Below are positions 36,780 to 45,609 of a DNA stretch of 64,000 nucleotides, piece after piece. Numbering within the stretch: position 1 is the first letter of the stretch; every line of letters starts with the position of its first letter. A program made the position numbers and the translations under genes. The notes beneath the pieces are model-generated. The model worked only from the letters and a program-made list of their open reading frames with translations, was not told the DNA's origin and made no database searches. The stretch comes from Bifidobacterium scardovii JCM 12489 = DSM 13734 (GTDB lineage Bacteria; Actinomycetota; Actinomycetes; Actinomycetales; Bifidobacteriaceae): the NCBI RefSeq assembly GCF_001042635.1, contig NZ_AP012331.1:2914001-2978000 (forward strand), read 5' to 3'.

Positions 36780-39700
36780 TCAGCGCGCGCCGCACGCGCT
36801 TCGGGGCACGACGACGGACACGACGACGCGATGATGGCCAGGGGCAAGGCTCCGGGCCAGTTTCAGCCCCGGTGCCGCAGGTGCAGCCGACCGGCCCGAC
36901 GGCCCGTCCGGATCGGCCCACGGCTCGCATCGAGCGGGCCGGCCATCAACCGTCACCGTCAATGCGCGCGGGGAATCCTTGCCCCGAGCCGCCGCATCGG
37001 CACGACCTTCAGGGAACGATCCGGCTCCGTCCCCGCCCGGCAGCGGCACGATCGCATCCCATTGCGGCACAGCGACATCGGCCCGCGTGCGCGACGGCAC
37101 CGTCACGTCGATCTCCATACGATACTCGACGCAGCGGTACGCCACCTCGATATCCCCGGCCGGGGTCGGCAGCGTCAACCGCGCCGACCACACCCGCCCG
37201 GGCTGGAGCGCGACCGTGAAACGACGGTATCCGGGCTCCAGCGGCCGCACGCCCATCAGCCCCTCCGCCAGCAGGAACACCGGCGACGCCGACCACGGAT
37301 GCGAGTACGTGGTGTTCGGCTTGCGCGCCACATCCCATGCCTCCATGGTGCCGCCCGCATTCTGCGCAAGCATGTACGCCCACGAATGCGTGGTGCGCCG
37401 ATCGGCGATCATCGCGGTCGCATCGGCGCCGAATCCCGCGCGGTACAGCCCCAGCAGATAGGGCGCGGCGGCATATACGCTGCATGCCATGCCCTTGCCC
37501 CGCAGAAACGCCGCGACCCGATCCACACGATCCGCCGGCACCTCGGCGAAGGCCAACGCGAACGCCGAGGAATGCAGCGCGGCGTGCCGCAGCACGGCAT
37601 AACGCCGGCCGGAACCAGTGGCCAGTATGCCATCGGGGTCCATGACGGCCGAGATTCCTGACGCATCATGCGCATCGTGGGCATCACGGGAGGAGGCGGA
37701 ATCAGTGGCGACACCCGCCATCACGCCCGTCGTGCCGCTCACAGGTTTCGGCGCACCTGCCTTCCCATCAGCGGTTTCCCCGTCCGCGGCCCCCGTATCG
37801 CCCGGCAGCGCGCGCAGACCGTCGCGATACGCCCCGAGATCGGCGTTATACAGCCATGCATGGATCGCCGCACGCATGCGGCCGGCGATGCCGGCGAAGC
37901 GATCGGCGTCGGCATCGCGCCCGAGTTCCCGCGCGATATCGGCCATATCGGCGTAGGCCTGCGACGCGAGCGCGTTGACGACCGTGTTGACCTGCCCGAA
38001 CTCGAAACCGTCGCGCTCGGACGGCGGCCAGTCGACCAGGTCGCCGTCCATGGCGCTCGATGCGCCGGGACTCTTGACGATGAATCCGGTTTCGGCGTCG
38101 ACGTACCGGTCCGGCAGCAGCGCGGCGAGCCGATCGTACTGCTCGGCGATCTGCGCGGTCGAACCGGTGCGCATCCACGCATCGTGCGCCGCAAGGATCA
38201 GGTACAGCGGCCATTCGGTCGGCCATGTGCGGTTGGCGACCAGATAGTCGACCGAGTACGCGCCGAGCGACGGCGATGCGTCGAGCGCGAGATGGGCCCG
38301 CTGCTGGATCCAGGTATCGGCCTCGTACGCCGCGCGCTCGCGCGTCCACGAATCGGCGTAGATATTGCCGTTCAGCGCCTCGATGGTATGCGCGCTGAGC
38401 CGCCAGACCGCATTGAGCGCCGAATCGGAAGAATGGAACGTTCCCGGGTAATGCGCGGCGCTTCCGGCGGCCTTGGCGCCGACGTCGGCCCCGGTATCGG
38501 CACCGGCACCGGTACCGTCCTCCAGCGCGGGATGGATGAGCGCCTCGGCGTGCAGCGCCCCCTCATTCAGCAGGATCTCCCCGATGGCGGCGGCGCGTTC
38601 GTCGAGCCCCGTAGGCGACGGCTCGTTCCACGACGCGGGAGGAGCCGGCGGCTGGAGCACGCTGATCTCCACGTACCGGAACACGCGCAGCCCCCACGTC
38701 GCAATGGGCCCGCAGCCCGGCGTGATATGCCAGCGCTCCTCGTACACATTGCCCGCGGAAAGCCGGTAGCGCACCGATCCGTCCGGGTTCAGCACCTCGC
38801 CGTACCGGATGGTCAGATCGATCGGAGCCCTCGGGTGCAGGTCGAGACGGATGCCGCCCATGTACGCCCCGCCGAAATCGGCGACGACGCCGAGTGTTCG
38901 GGTCGCTTCCTCAGCGGGCTCGCCGCCAGCCGCCGCATCGTCATGTTCAGCACGTTTCACGGGCTGTTCCACGTCATGTTTCACACTGTGTTCCACAGAA
39001 TGTTCCACAGGCCGTTCCACGCGCAGCATCGACGTCGGCGGCACCTCGGCAAGGCGCAGCTTGTCGGTCGGCGTTGCGGCGAGGTCCGCGAACGGCGGTT
39101 TGACAGCAGCCGGCACCCAGCCACTCGCGTCGAACAACGGATCGGAGAAGCCCTGTGGGAATCGATCGCCCCGCACATTCTCGGCCGGTGCCTGAAAATA
39201 CTGCGTGCCGATCGACGCGCTCTCCGGCCAGACCTCGGCCGGGTCAGGCAGGGACAGCCACTCCGGACCGGTGCCATAATGCCCCATCGAACCGTCATCG
39301 AAGCACACGTCGAGCTGCGCCGCGAAACGGCGATCCTCCATCGCATAGGCGATCACGCCGATCGCGTTGACGCGGCCCGGGCGTAGCGCCGCCGTGACGT
39401 CATAGCCGTCGTAACGCGTCTCCCCGCCGATCGGGAAGGTCGGCCCGCATCCGACGAACCGGCCGTTGAGCCACATCCGGTACACGAACTGCCGGGCCGG
39501 GCCAGTGGACGACGCCGTGACGTTGAGCGTGGCCCATCGGATCGGCTTCGCCGGCAGATCGATCACGCCGCGCAGCACCGCCCATCCGGCCGCGTTGCCC
39601 GCGTCCGACGGCCGGACAGCCCCATCCGCATCCGCCGCACGGACCGGTCCCCAGATGGCCGACGCGCTCCACACGCGCCCGGCACCGGTGCCGAACGTCA

Positions 39701-40049
39701 CCGGCGTGGCCCAATCCCCCATCGTGCCATCGGCGTAGCGCCACCGCATCGACGCCCAATACCGCCGCGACGGCCGCATATCGACGGCGTTCAGCGGCAC
39801 GCCATCCCATGCGTCGCCGTCGACCCATCCGCTGCTCCACACCGACCCGCGGCCGGCGAGCGCATCCTCGCGCGTCACATCCACGACGACGCGGTATGCG
39901 GCAGGATCGCCGGCAATGGTCTCCGCATCGTCCCGCCAGCGCAGCACCGGCACGGTTCCAGGCTCAAGATCCACCGGCGCACGCCGGTCATTGATTACAA
40001 GCACCCCTCCACTCTCGCGCGATAGACGGACACCAGCGGCGGAAAACAC
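36780..40049 (-). CDS. GH78 alpha-L-rhamnosidase, large multidomain form
   Basis: Predicted cytoplasmic alpha-L-rhamnosidase of 1089 aa. Order: N-terminal beta domains (VLRWRDDAE, SGWVDG, YWASMRWRYADG), rhamnosidase N domain (FVYRMWLNGRFVGCGPTFPIGGETRYDGYDV), concanavalin-like domain, then the (alpha/alpha)6 barrel with YADSWTRERAAYEADTWIQQ, and a C-terminal beta domain. Two inserts look variable. One is a His/Val/Glu repeat near residues 340-375 (VEHSVEHSVKHD), the other an Ala/Gly/Asp-rich stretch near 765-810. The GTG start at 40047-40049 depends on AGGA supplied by the end of palindromic element copy B. An internal GTG 15 codons later is an alternative. The gene follows the DUF624 and membrane-anchored genes and may form one operon with them. 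Confidence 0.87.
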   Translation of the reverse strand: MFSAAGVRLSRESGGVLVINDRRAPVDLEPGTVPVLRWRDDAETIAGDPAAYRVVVDVTREDALAGRGSVWSSGWVDGDAWDGVPLNAVDMRPSRRYWASMRWRYADGTMGDWATPVTFGTGAGRVWSASAIWGPVRAADADGAVRPSDAGNAAGWAVLRGVIDLPAKPIRWATLNVTASSTGPARQFVYRMWLNGRFVGCGPTFPIGGETRYDGYDVTAALRPGRVNAIGVIAYAMEDRRFAAQLDVCFDDGSMGHYGTGPEWLSLPDPAEVWPESASIGTQYFQAPAENVRGDRFPQGFSDPLFDASGWVPAAVKPPFADLAATPTDKLRLAEVPPTSMLRVERPVEHSVEHSVKHDVEQPVKRAEHDDAAAGGEPAEEATRTLGVVADFGGAYMGGIRLDLHPRAPIDLTIRYGEVLNPDGSVRYRLSAGNVYEERWHITPGCGPIATWGLRVFRYVEISVLQPPAPPASWNEPSPTGLDERAAAIGEILLNEGALHAEALIHPALEDGTGAGADTGADVGAKAAGSAAHYPGTFHSSDSALNAVWRLSAHTIEALNGNIYADSWTRERAAYEADTWIQQRAHLALDASPSLGAYSVDYLVANRTWPTEWPLYLILAAHDAWMRTGSTAQIAEQYDRLAALLPDRYVDAETGFIVKSPGASSAMDGDLVDWPPSERDGFEFGQVNTVVNALASQAYADMADIARELGRDADADRFAGIAGRMRAAIHAWLYNADLGAYRDGLRALPGDTGAADGETADGKAGAPKPVSGTTGVMAGVATDSASSRDAHDAHDASGISAVMDPDGILATGSGRRYAVLRHAALHSSAFALAFAEVPADRVDRVAAFLRGKGMACSVYAAAPYLLGLYRAGFGADATAMIADRRTTHSWAYMLAQNAGGTMEAWDVARKPNTTYSHPWSASPVFLLAEGLMGVRPLEPGYRRFTVALQPGRVWSARLTLPTPAGDIEVAYRCVEYRMEIDVTVPSRTRADVAVPQWDAIVPLPGGDGAGSFPEGRADAAARGKDSPRALTVTVDGRPARCEPWADPDGPSGRSAAPAAPGLKLARSLAPGHHRVVVSVVVPRSACGAR
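38947..39020. repeat. Short degenerate tandem repeat inside GH78
   Basis: Units of roughly 12 bases with GTTCCAC or GTTTCAC at their core recur about five times. They encode a 4-residue period (VEHS, VEHS, VKHD, VEQP). Such repeats are prone to slippage and would change the length of a surface linker. Confidence 0.6.
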
Positions 40050-40052
40050 ACG

Positions 40053-40173
40053 CTAGTATCCTGCGTCGTAAGTTCATGTACTATGTCTGGCTCCCCTCAG
40101 TCGGCTACGCCGACAGCTTCCCTCCGCGAGGGGAGCCAGAATTACTCAACGAATTAACAGCGCGGGATACTAG
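40053..40173. repeat. Palindromic intergenic element, copy B
   Basis: About 121 bp: CTAGTATCCTGCGTCG end, GTAAGTTCATGTACTATG spacer, core TCTGGCTCCCCTC, a 29-base loop containing the small hairpin GTCGGCTACGCCGAC, core GAGGGGAGCCAGA, ACTCAACGAATTAACA spacer, then CGCGGGATACTAG. It fills most of the gap between DUF624 and GH78. The left end abuts the GH78 start and provides its AGGA ribosome site. Confidence 0.85.
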
Positions 40174-40197
40174 GGCACTAACGCCGGAGAGAACACG

Positions 40198-40917
40198 CTA
40201 GCGATTGCGCCGTTCCGCGCGTTCCTCCGCGCGCTCCGCACGATCCTGCGCGCGCTTCTTGCGCTTTTCCTCGACCGGCTCCAGCACATGCACGTCCATA
40301 CCGGGCAAGCGGCCGTACGAATAGATCGCCATCATCACGGCGAACACCGGCACGGTCAGGCCCAGCGCCACGCCGAGCCCCGGCCATGTGGAATACGCCC
40401 ACGCCGTGATCAGCAGCAGCGCGATGATCATGACCGAGCACAGCGGGCGCGCGATCACCATGGAGATCGACGAGCGCACGACCCACATCGGCTTTTCGTC
40501 GAAATTGGCCCGCACGGCCCACGACACCAGCACGAACAGGCCGTACAGCACGTTGACCAGCAGCAACAGGCCGGACACCGCGTACCCGATGCTGCCCATG
40601 TCGTTCCAGTTGACCAGATAGTAGTCCCAGATCAGCAGGGCCCAGACCACGAACTGCGGCCATCCGAACAGGTTGGCGGGGCCCAGCTCGGCTTTCCAGG
40701 CACGGTGGAAGGTCACCCATGTCCGCGACACCGACCACGAACGGTCGTCCACGTCGATCAGCCAGGTGCGGAACGTGGTGTACAGGGCCGCGATCGAGGG
40801 GAAGAACCCGCCGACGACCAGCCCCATCACCGTATGCACGATAAAGGCGGCCTGCCCGACCATCAGCATGAGAATGATGCGGGCGAAGTATTCATAGCCA
40901 AGCGCGAAACGTCGCAT
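40198..40917 (-). CDS. DUF624 (YesL-family) membrane protein
   Basis: Integral membrane protein of 239 aa with about five hydrophobic segments. YesL/DUF624 proteins are typically found beside sugar importers and plant-polysaccharide genes, and their molecular role is unknown. The N-terminus FALGYEYFARIILMLMVGQAAFIVHTVMGLVVGGFFPSIAALYTTFRTW shows the family's conserved P-S/A-A-L-Y motif. A strongly charged C-tail (EEKRKKRAQDRAERAEERAERRNR) faces the cytoplasm. GAAGGAG precedes the ATG. It lies between an unknown membrane-anchored protein and GH78 on one strand. Confidence 0.88.
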   Translation of the reverse strand: MRRFALGYEYFARIILMLMVGQAAFIVHTVMGLVVGGFFPSIAALYTTFRTWLIDVDDRSWSVSRTWVTFHRAWKAELGPANLFGWPQFVVWALLIWDYYLVNWNDMGSIGYAVSGLLLLVNVLYGLFVLVSWAVRANFDEKPMWVVRSSISMVIARPLCSVMIIALLLITAWAYSTWPGLGVALGLTVPVFAVMMAIYSYGRLPGMDVHVLEPVEEKRKKRAQDRAERAEERAERRNR

Positions 40918-41112
40918 TGCGGGACTCCTTCATGTCAGTGCCCTACCAGGGGCATGCCGGGCGTACGCCGATAATCCGGCTCCAAACCGCGAAGCGCCCG
41001 ACCGCCTGCGCAGAATCCAACGCCTGCCGCACGGCGCGGCAAGCGAACCCACGTGTTCCAAAACCCCATCGTACCGTCGCCCGCTCAGGGGCGCACCCGG
41101 CGCGGATATCAA

Positions 41113-41868
41113 TCACTCGCGGAACTTCAGGAAGGTGACGAATTCCCGCGCCCTGTCCGCGCTCTTGGTCACGTTGCTGAATCCGATGACCGCATCGGAG
41201 GGGAGCCCGTCGATGCCGGTCCAGGTGGCGGATTTGGATAGGTCGAGCCCGTACGCCTCGGCCGCATCGTCGGTCGGATCGCCGTTCTTGTCCACGAACG
41301 CGCCGGCGGCGCCCAGCTTGGACAACGCCTCGCCGTGCTCGACCTGGTTCACCGAAGTTACGTAGTCACGACCGACCAGCGTGGCGAAAGTCGTTTTGTC
41401 CGCAACGATCATGTTGATCTGGCCGGCGGTGACCATGGCCATCATCTTCGCCGAGTCGTCCGAATAGGACCCTTCCGCGCTGATGATCAGATCCCCGGCG
41501 ACGTCGACCAGGCGGTCGTCGCCGATGTTGCGGTCCTTGACGAATCGCTGCTTGAGCATGTCCAGCTGCTGCGAGTACCCGTTCATGTTGACGCCGACCA
41601 CGCTCAGCTCCGGGTCAGGCGCCTTGAACACGATCGTGCACACCAGCGAGACGGCCACCGCCACGGCGACGATCACGGCGATGGTGCCGATCAGAAAATG
41701 CTGCACGAAGAAGGGCCACTTGTCGCGCGCGGGCAGTTCCCGGAACGTCGTCCACTTGGATTGCCGCGCGTACTGGTTGTGGCTGGCCAGCGTCGCGATG
41801 GCGTCCTTCTGCTCGTCGGTGAAGGCGTATTCCTTGCCTTCGCCTGACTCATTGCGGTCATCTGCCAT
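41113..41868 (-). CDS. Membrane-anchored protein of unknown function
   Basis: 251 aa. A hydrophilic N-terminus of about 58 residues (cytosolic) is followed by a single membrane helix, FLIGTIAVIVAVAVAVSLVCTIVF. The extracytoplasmic domain of about 165 residues ends EFVTFLKFRE. The outer domain contains MVTAGQINMIVADKTTFATLVGRDYVTSV and vaguely recalls a lobe of a solute-binding protein, but I do not recognise a family. GAGGAG upstream supports ATG 41866-41868. It precedes DUF624, with which it may form a complex. An accessory role for an ABC importer is an inference from context only. Confidence 0.75.
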   Translation of the reverse strand: MADDRNESGEGKEYAFTDEQKDAIATLASHNQYARQSKWTTFRELPARDKWPFFVQHFLIGTIAVIVAVAVAVSLVCTIVFKAPDPELSVVGVNMNGYSQQLDMLKQRFVKDRNIGDDRLVDVAGDLIISAEGSYSDDSAKMMAMVTAGQINMIVADKTTFATLVGRDYVTSVNQVEHGEALSKLGAAGAFVDKNGDPTDDAAEAYGLDLSKSATWTGIDGLPSDAVIGFSNVTKSADRAREFVTFLKFRE

Positions 41869-42107
41869 ATGCGCATCTCCTCATGACGCCGTCAGCGTGG
41901 TGCCGGCCAACGCCTGGCCGGGCTCGATCGGGCATAATCGATCAATGTAGACGAAGTATACTCACCGTGTCTTTGGGTATTCCGAACACAGCGAGCCGCA
42001 CAAAACAACGTAACGACCCAATTACCTACAGCTACCTACAGCGCAGAGGGATTGGCCGCCTCAACCGACAGGCCCGTCAGAACCCCGGAGCCTTGGCGCA
42101 CGGCAGG

Positions 42108-43046
42108 TCACACGGTGTTGTACAGCCGCTTGGGGAAGGCATCGCGGTATTGCCCCGGGGTGAGACCCGTACGCCGTTTGAAGACGCGCATGAAATACTT
42201 CGGGTCGTCGTAGCCGGATTCGCGGGCCACATCAGTCACCGGCGTCGTGGTGGTGCTCAGCAGTTCGCGCGCATGGTCGATGCGGTATTCGGTGATCTGC
42301 TCGACGATGCCGATGCCGAACACCCGCTTGTACATCGCGGTCAGATAGCTCGGCGAATAGTGAAAGCGCTCGGCCACGCCGGCCACGGTGATGTCGTCGA
42401 AGGCCTTGGCCATCAGCCACGCGCGGATGGCCAGCATGGGGCCAAGCCCCGATTCCCCGCCCTCAAGGACCAGACGCCCGTCGGCGTGGAATCCGGCGAT
42501 GCCCGCGCCACCGCCCGGCCCGCCGTCGGAACCGCCCCGCAACGCGCCCGCGGCATACGCCTCGGCCCGCGCCTGTGCGCTGACCTCCAGCAGCACGCTG
42601 GTGGCGAAGTAGTCGCAGTACGCATTCGCATGCGGGCCGAACCGGGCGTACAGGTCGATCAGCTGGCCGCACAGCACGGAAAGACGGCCGGGATCGTCGG
42701 CCTTGCACCAGTGCGGCAGGACCAGGCAATAATCGTCCTGGGGGATGTCGCCGTCATCCACGGTCCTTGTCGGAGGCAGCAGCACATGCATCCAGTAGAA
42801 CTCAAGGTCCTCGGTGATGATGCGCGTGCCCGCATGCTCCACGACCGGCGGCACCAGCGCGATCTCGTCATCGGCGATATCCAGCTCGCGGTCGCCGATG
42901 CGGATCGGCAGAATGCCGCGGCGCACGAACACCAACTCGAAGGAATCCATGGTGCGCCGCATATGGCGCCATCCCGGACCGGACACGAACTGCCCGATCG
43001 AGATGAAACTCACCGGCCCGTCCAGTCGGCATATCGTAGCGGTCAT
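42108..43046 (-). CDS. AraC-family transcriptional regulator
   Basis: 312 aa. An N-terminal cupin-like sensing domain (FELVFVRRGILPIRIGDRELDIADDEIALVPP) leads to two C-terminal helix-turn-helix motifs. The second, DVARESGYDDPKYFMRVFKRRTGLTPGQYR, is the classic AraC/XylS signature. I list ATG 43044-43046; a GTG two codons earlier is equally possible because neither has a ribosome site. The gene lies upstream of the unknown-DUF624-GH78 genes and downstream of GH127. A MITE-like element separates it from GH127. Arabinose or rhamnose could be its effector, by context only. Confidence 0.93.
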   Translation of the reverse strand: MTATICRLDGPVSFISIGQFVSGPGWRHMRRTMDSFELVFVRRGILPIRIGDRELDIADDEIALVPPVVEHAGTRIITEDLEFYWMHVLLPPTRTVDDGDIPQDDYCLVLPHWCKADDPGRLSVLCGQLIDLYARFGPHANAYCDYFATSVLLEVSAQARAEAYAAGALRGGSDGGPGGGAGIAGFHADGRLVLEGGESGLGPMLAIRAWLMAKAFDDITVAGVAERFHYSPSYLTAMYKRVFGIGIVEQITEYRIDHARELLSTTTTPVTDVARESGYDDPKYFMRVFKRRTGLTPGQYRDAFPKRLYNTV

Positions 43047-43114
43047 ATCCACAAGGGTAATACGCCGTGGTGGCCCGAATTTCGCATGCTCGTACGCCTG
43101 CCGGTGCCCCAGGT

Positions 43115-43224
43115 GCGAGTTGTCGGTGCAAGGCCACCGAGAGGCGACCGGAAAATGGCCGTTCCGAGGCCCACAAAGCGGAGAAAAACCGCTTTCACTA
43201 CTGACCCATGCACCGACAACTCGA
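43115..43224. mobile_element. MITE-like element, copy 2
   Basis: About 110 bp with the same ends as copy 1 (GCGAGTTGTCGGTGC and GCACCGACAACTCGA) and a related interior, for example TTTCACTACTGAC here against TTCCACTACTCAA there. It lies between the GH127 stop (43245) and the AraC start (43046). Confidence 0.65.
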
Positions 43225-43244
43225 GGCTACGCAACAATACGGCG

Positions 43245-45401
43245 CTACGCGCGTAGCCACACGGTCATCTCGTTCTCGCCGCGGTTGGCCCAGGCGAAGT
43301 ACGGGATCAGCGTGGCGGTGACGGGCTCGCGGTCGGCCGGTGCGTACTCGCGGTACAGCGGGGAGACCACCGGCTCGTCCACGGTGTCGGCGGCGGGCTC
43401 GCGCCATGCGGGCACCTCCAGCTTGACCATGGGCCGCGTCACCTTGTCGACCTCGCCGAGGCCCTTCTCGTCCAGCCCCTTGGCTCCGGCGTGGAAGTCG
43501 AAGGGCACCACCTTGACGGCCTTCGGGTCGGCCGCGACCGCGGCGACGTCAGCGTGCAGCAGGTGCAGGTTCCCGCCGTTGTCGTGGCCTTCGGCGCAGA
43601 AGGTGATCGGGCCGCGCAGGAACGCCACCTTGTCGGTGTCCTCGCGCGCCAGCGGGTTGGCCGCCACCATGCGCACCGGCATCGGGAACGCGAAGCGCAC
43701 GGTGTCGCCGTCGTTCCATTCGCCGGTGAAGTAGACGTAGCCGTCCTTCACCGTGCGCGAGATGCGGGCGTCCTGGCCCTCGCCCGACGCGGAGATGGCG
43801 TCGGCCGCGCCTTCGCCGCCGGCCCATGCGGGCAGGCGGAACGCCAGCGTCGCCGTGACCGGCTTGGCGACGTGCACGCTCGCCACGCCATCGCCCTGCC
43901 ACGGCAGGTTCGCCTGCACGTTCAGCGTCAGGTCGGCGCCGTTCAGCGTGGTGCTCGCCTCGCCGCCCATGTACAGGTGGGTGAACAGCGTGGAGCCGTC
44001 ATCGGCCACCGTGTAGGCGTATTCCTGGATCGACTCGACCAAGCGGGCGATGTTCGGCGGGCAGCAGGCGCAGCCGAACCACTTGCGGCGCACCGGCTTG
44101 ACGTGGAACAGGCGGCTGTCCTTGTGGCAGGCGTACGGGTTGACCTCCAGCGGGTTCACGTAGAAGAAGCTCTTGCCGTCGAGCGCCATGCCGGCCAGCG
44201 CGGTGTTGTACAGCGCCAGTTCCATCACGTCGGCGTACTCCGCCTTGGGCCGCAGCTCCAGCATGCGGCGGGCGAAGAACGCCAGCGAGATCGCCGCGCA
44301 GGTCTCGGAATACGCGCTGTCGTTCGGCAGATCGTAGTTGTACGAGAACGCCTCGCCGTCCGTGGTGCCGCCGATGCCGCCGGTGATGTACAGCTTCTTG
44401 TCGACGATGTTGCGCCACAGACGGTCGGCCGCCTCGGTCAGGTCCTTGTCGCCGGCCAGGCGGGCCACATCGACCAGCCCGGAATAGAAGTAGCCCGCGC
44501 GCACCGCGTGGCCGAGCGCCTCATCCTGCTCGGTCACCGGCTTGTCGGCCTGATAGTACGCGTAATCCTCCGCCTTGGTCTTCTGGGGGGCGGTGCCGTC
44601 CAGTTCGGCCCTGCGGCGGTCCTCCTCCTGGAAGTACAGCGGCCGCTGGCCGCGCTGGCGCACGAAGTACGCGGCCAGGTCGGCGTACCGCTGCTCGCCG
44701 GTCACCTCGGCCAGGCGCACCAGCGCCATCTCCGCGATCTCGTGCCCCGGGTACCCGTGCAGCTTGCCCTCCTCGGTACCGAAGCGGGAGGCCACGTAGT
44801 CGGCGAAGCGGCAGGCCGCCTTGAGCAGCTTGTCCTTGCCGGTGCCCTGGTAGTAGGCCACCGCGCCCTCGGTCAGATGGCCGAAGCAGTACAGCTCGTG
44901 GTGGTCCTTGAGGTTGGTGAAGTGGCGGTCCATGCCGTTGAGGATGTAGTAGGTGTCGAGATAGCCGTTGTCGAGCTGGGCCGCGCAGACGACGTCGATC
45001 GCCGCGTCGGCGGTCGCCTCGAGCTGGGCGTCCGGGTGGTGCGCAAGGCTGTAGCCCACCGCCTCGACCCACTTCGAGAAGTCGGTGTCCTGGAACACGA
45101 AGCCGTAGAACTTGTCGGGATCGGGATGCGCCGGGTCCTCCGGCTTGGCCTCGAAGCCGCGGTACGTGTAGGTCGGCGGCACGAAGGTCTTGCCCTCGGC
45201 CTCCTTGCGGGCGTTCTGCGCGGCCGCCGCCTTGAAGTTGTGCATGCAGTAGCTGGGCGCGGCGCCCGGCACCTTGTCGTTCAGCGCGTTCCACTGGTAC
45301 GGGATCACCGCCGTGCGCACGAGCTCCTGCTCGGCGTGCCAGAACGGATCGGTGACGGTGACGCTCCTGAGATCCAAGGGCGTGCTGTGCTGCGTGGTCA
45401 T
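43245..45401 (-). CDS. hypBA1: GH127 beta-L-arabinofuranosidase
   Basis: Retaining beta-L-arabinofuranosidase of the family founded by Bifidobacterium longum HypBA1, which uses a cysteine nucleophile bound to zinc. The protein (718 aa) is cytoplasmic. The zinc ligands and nucleophile are visible: Glu and Cys in SETCAAIS near residue 370, and the Cys pair in FGCACCPPN near residue 445. The (alpha/alpha)6 barrel precedes two C-terminal beta domains ending ANRGENEMTVWLRA. The second ATG (45399-45401) is chosen because GGAG abuts the first. HypBA1 releases arabinose from beta-arabino-oligosaccharides of hydroxyproline-rich proteins. No GH121 partner is present in this window. Confidence 0.9.
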   Translation of the reverse strand: MTTQHSTPLDLRSVTVTDPFWHAEQELVRTAVIPYQWNALNDKVPGAAPSYCMHNFKAAAAQNARKEAEGKTFVPPTYTYRGFEAKPEDPAHPDPDKFYGFVFQDTDFSKWVEAVGYSLAHHPDAQLEATADAAIDVVCAAQLDNGYLDTYYILNGMDRHFTNLKDHHELYCFGHLTEGAVAYYQGTGKDKLLKAACRFADYVASRFGTEEGKLHGYPGHEIAEMALVRLAEVTGEQRYADLAAYFVRQRGQRPLYFQEEDRRRAELDGTAPQKTKAEDYAYYQADKPVTEQDEALGHAVRAGYFYSGLVDVARLAGDKDLTEAADRLWRNIVDKKLYITGGIGGTTDGEAFSYNYDLPNDSAYSETCAAISLAFFARRMLELRPKAEYADVMELALYNTALAGMALDGKSFFYVNPLEVNPYACHKDSRLFHVKPVRRKWFGCACCPPNIARLVESIQEYAYTVADDGSTLFTHLYMGGEASTTLNGADLTLNVQANLPWQGDGVASVHVAKPVTATLAFRLPAWAGGEGAADAISASGEGQDARISRTVKDGYVYFTGEWNDGDTVRFAFPMPVRMVAANPLAREDTDKVAFLRGPITFCAEGHDNGGNLHLLHADVAAVAADPKAVKVVPFDFHAGAKGLDEKGLGEVDKVTRPMVKLEVPAWREPAADTVDEPVVSPLYREYAPADREPVTATLIPYFAWANRGENEMTVWLRA

Positions 45402-45609
45402 GGACATCTCCTTTGACTTGATGATGACTCGTTGCTGACTTCATTCCCCATCAGACGGGTTTCACCACATAGGCTACGAGCTTTGGCTGGAGGCCCGGGT
45501 GGACAAATCGTTGACCGAGTGGAAGTCTCGAGCCGACCACGCAGAAGAAGACCCGTGCCGGACCGGTTCCCCACACCGAGGGAGGAGCCGGCCCGGACCG
45601 ACGCGCCGC

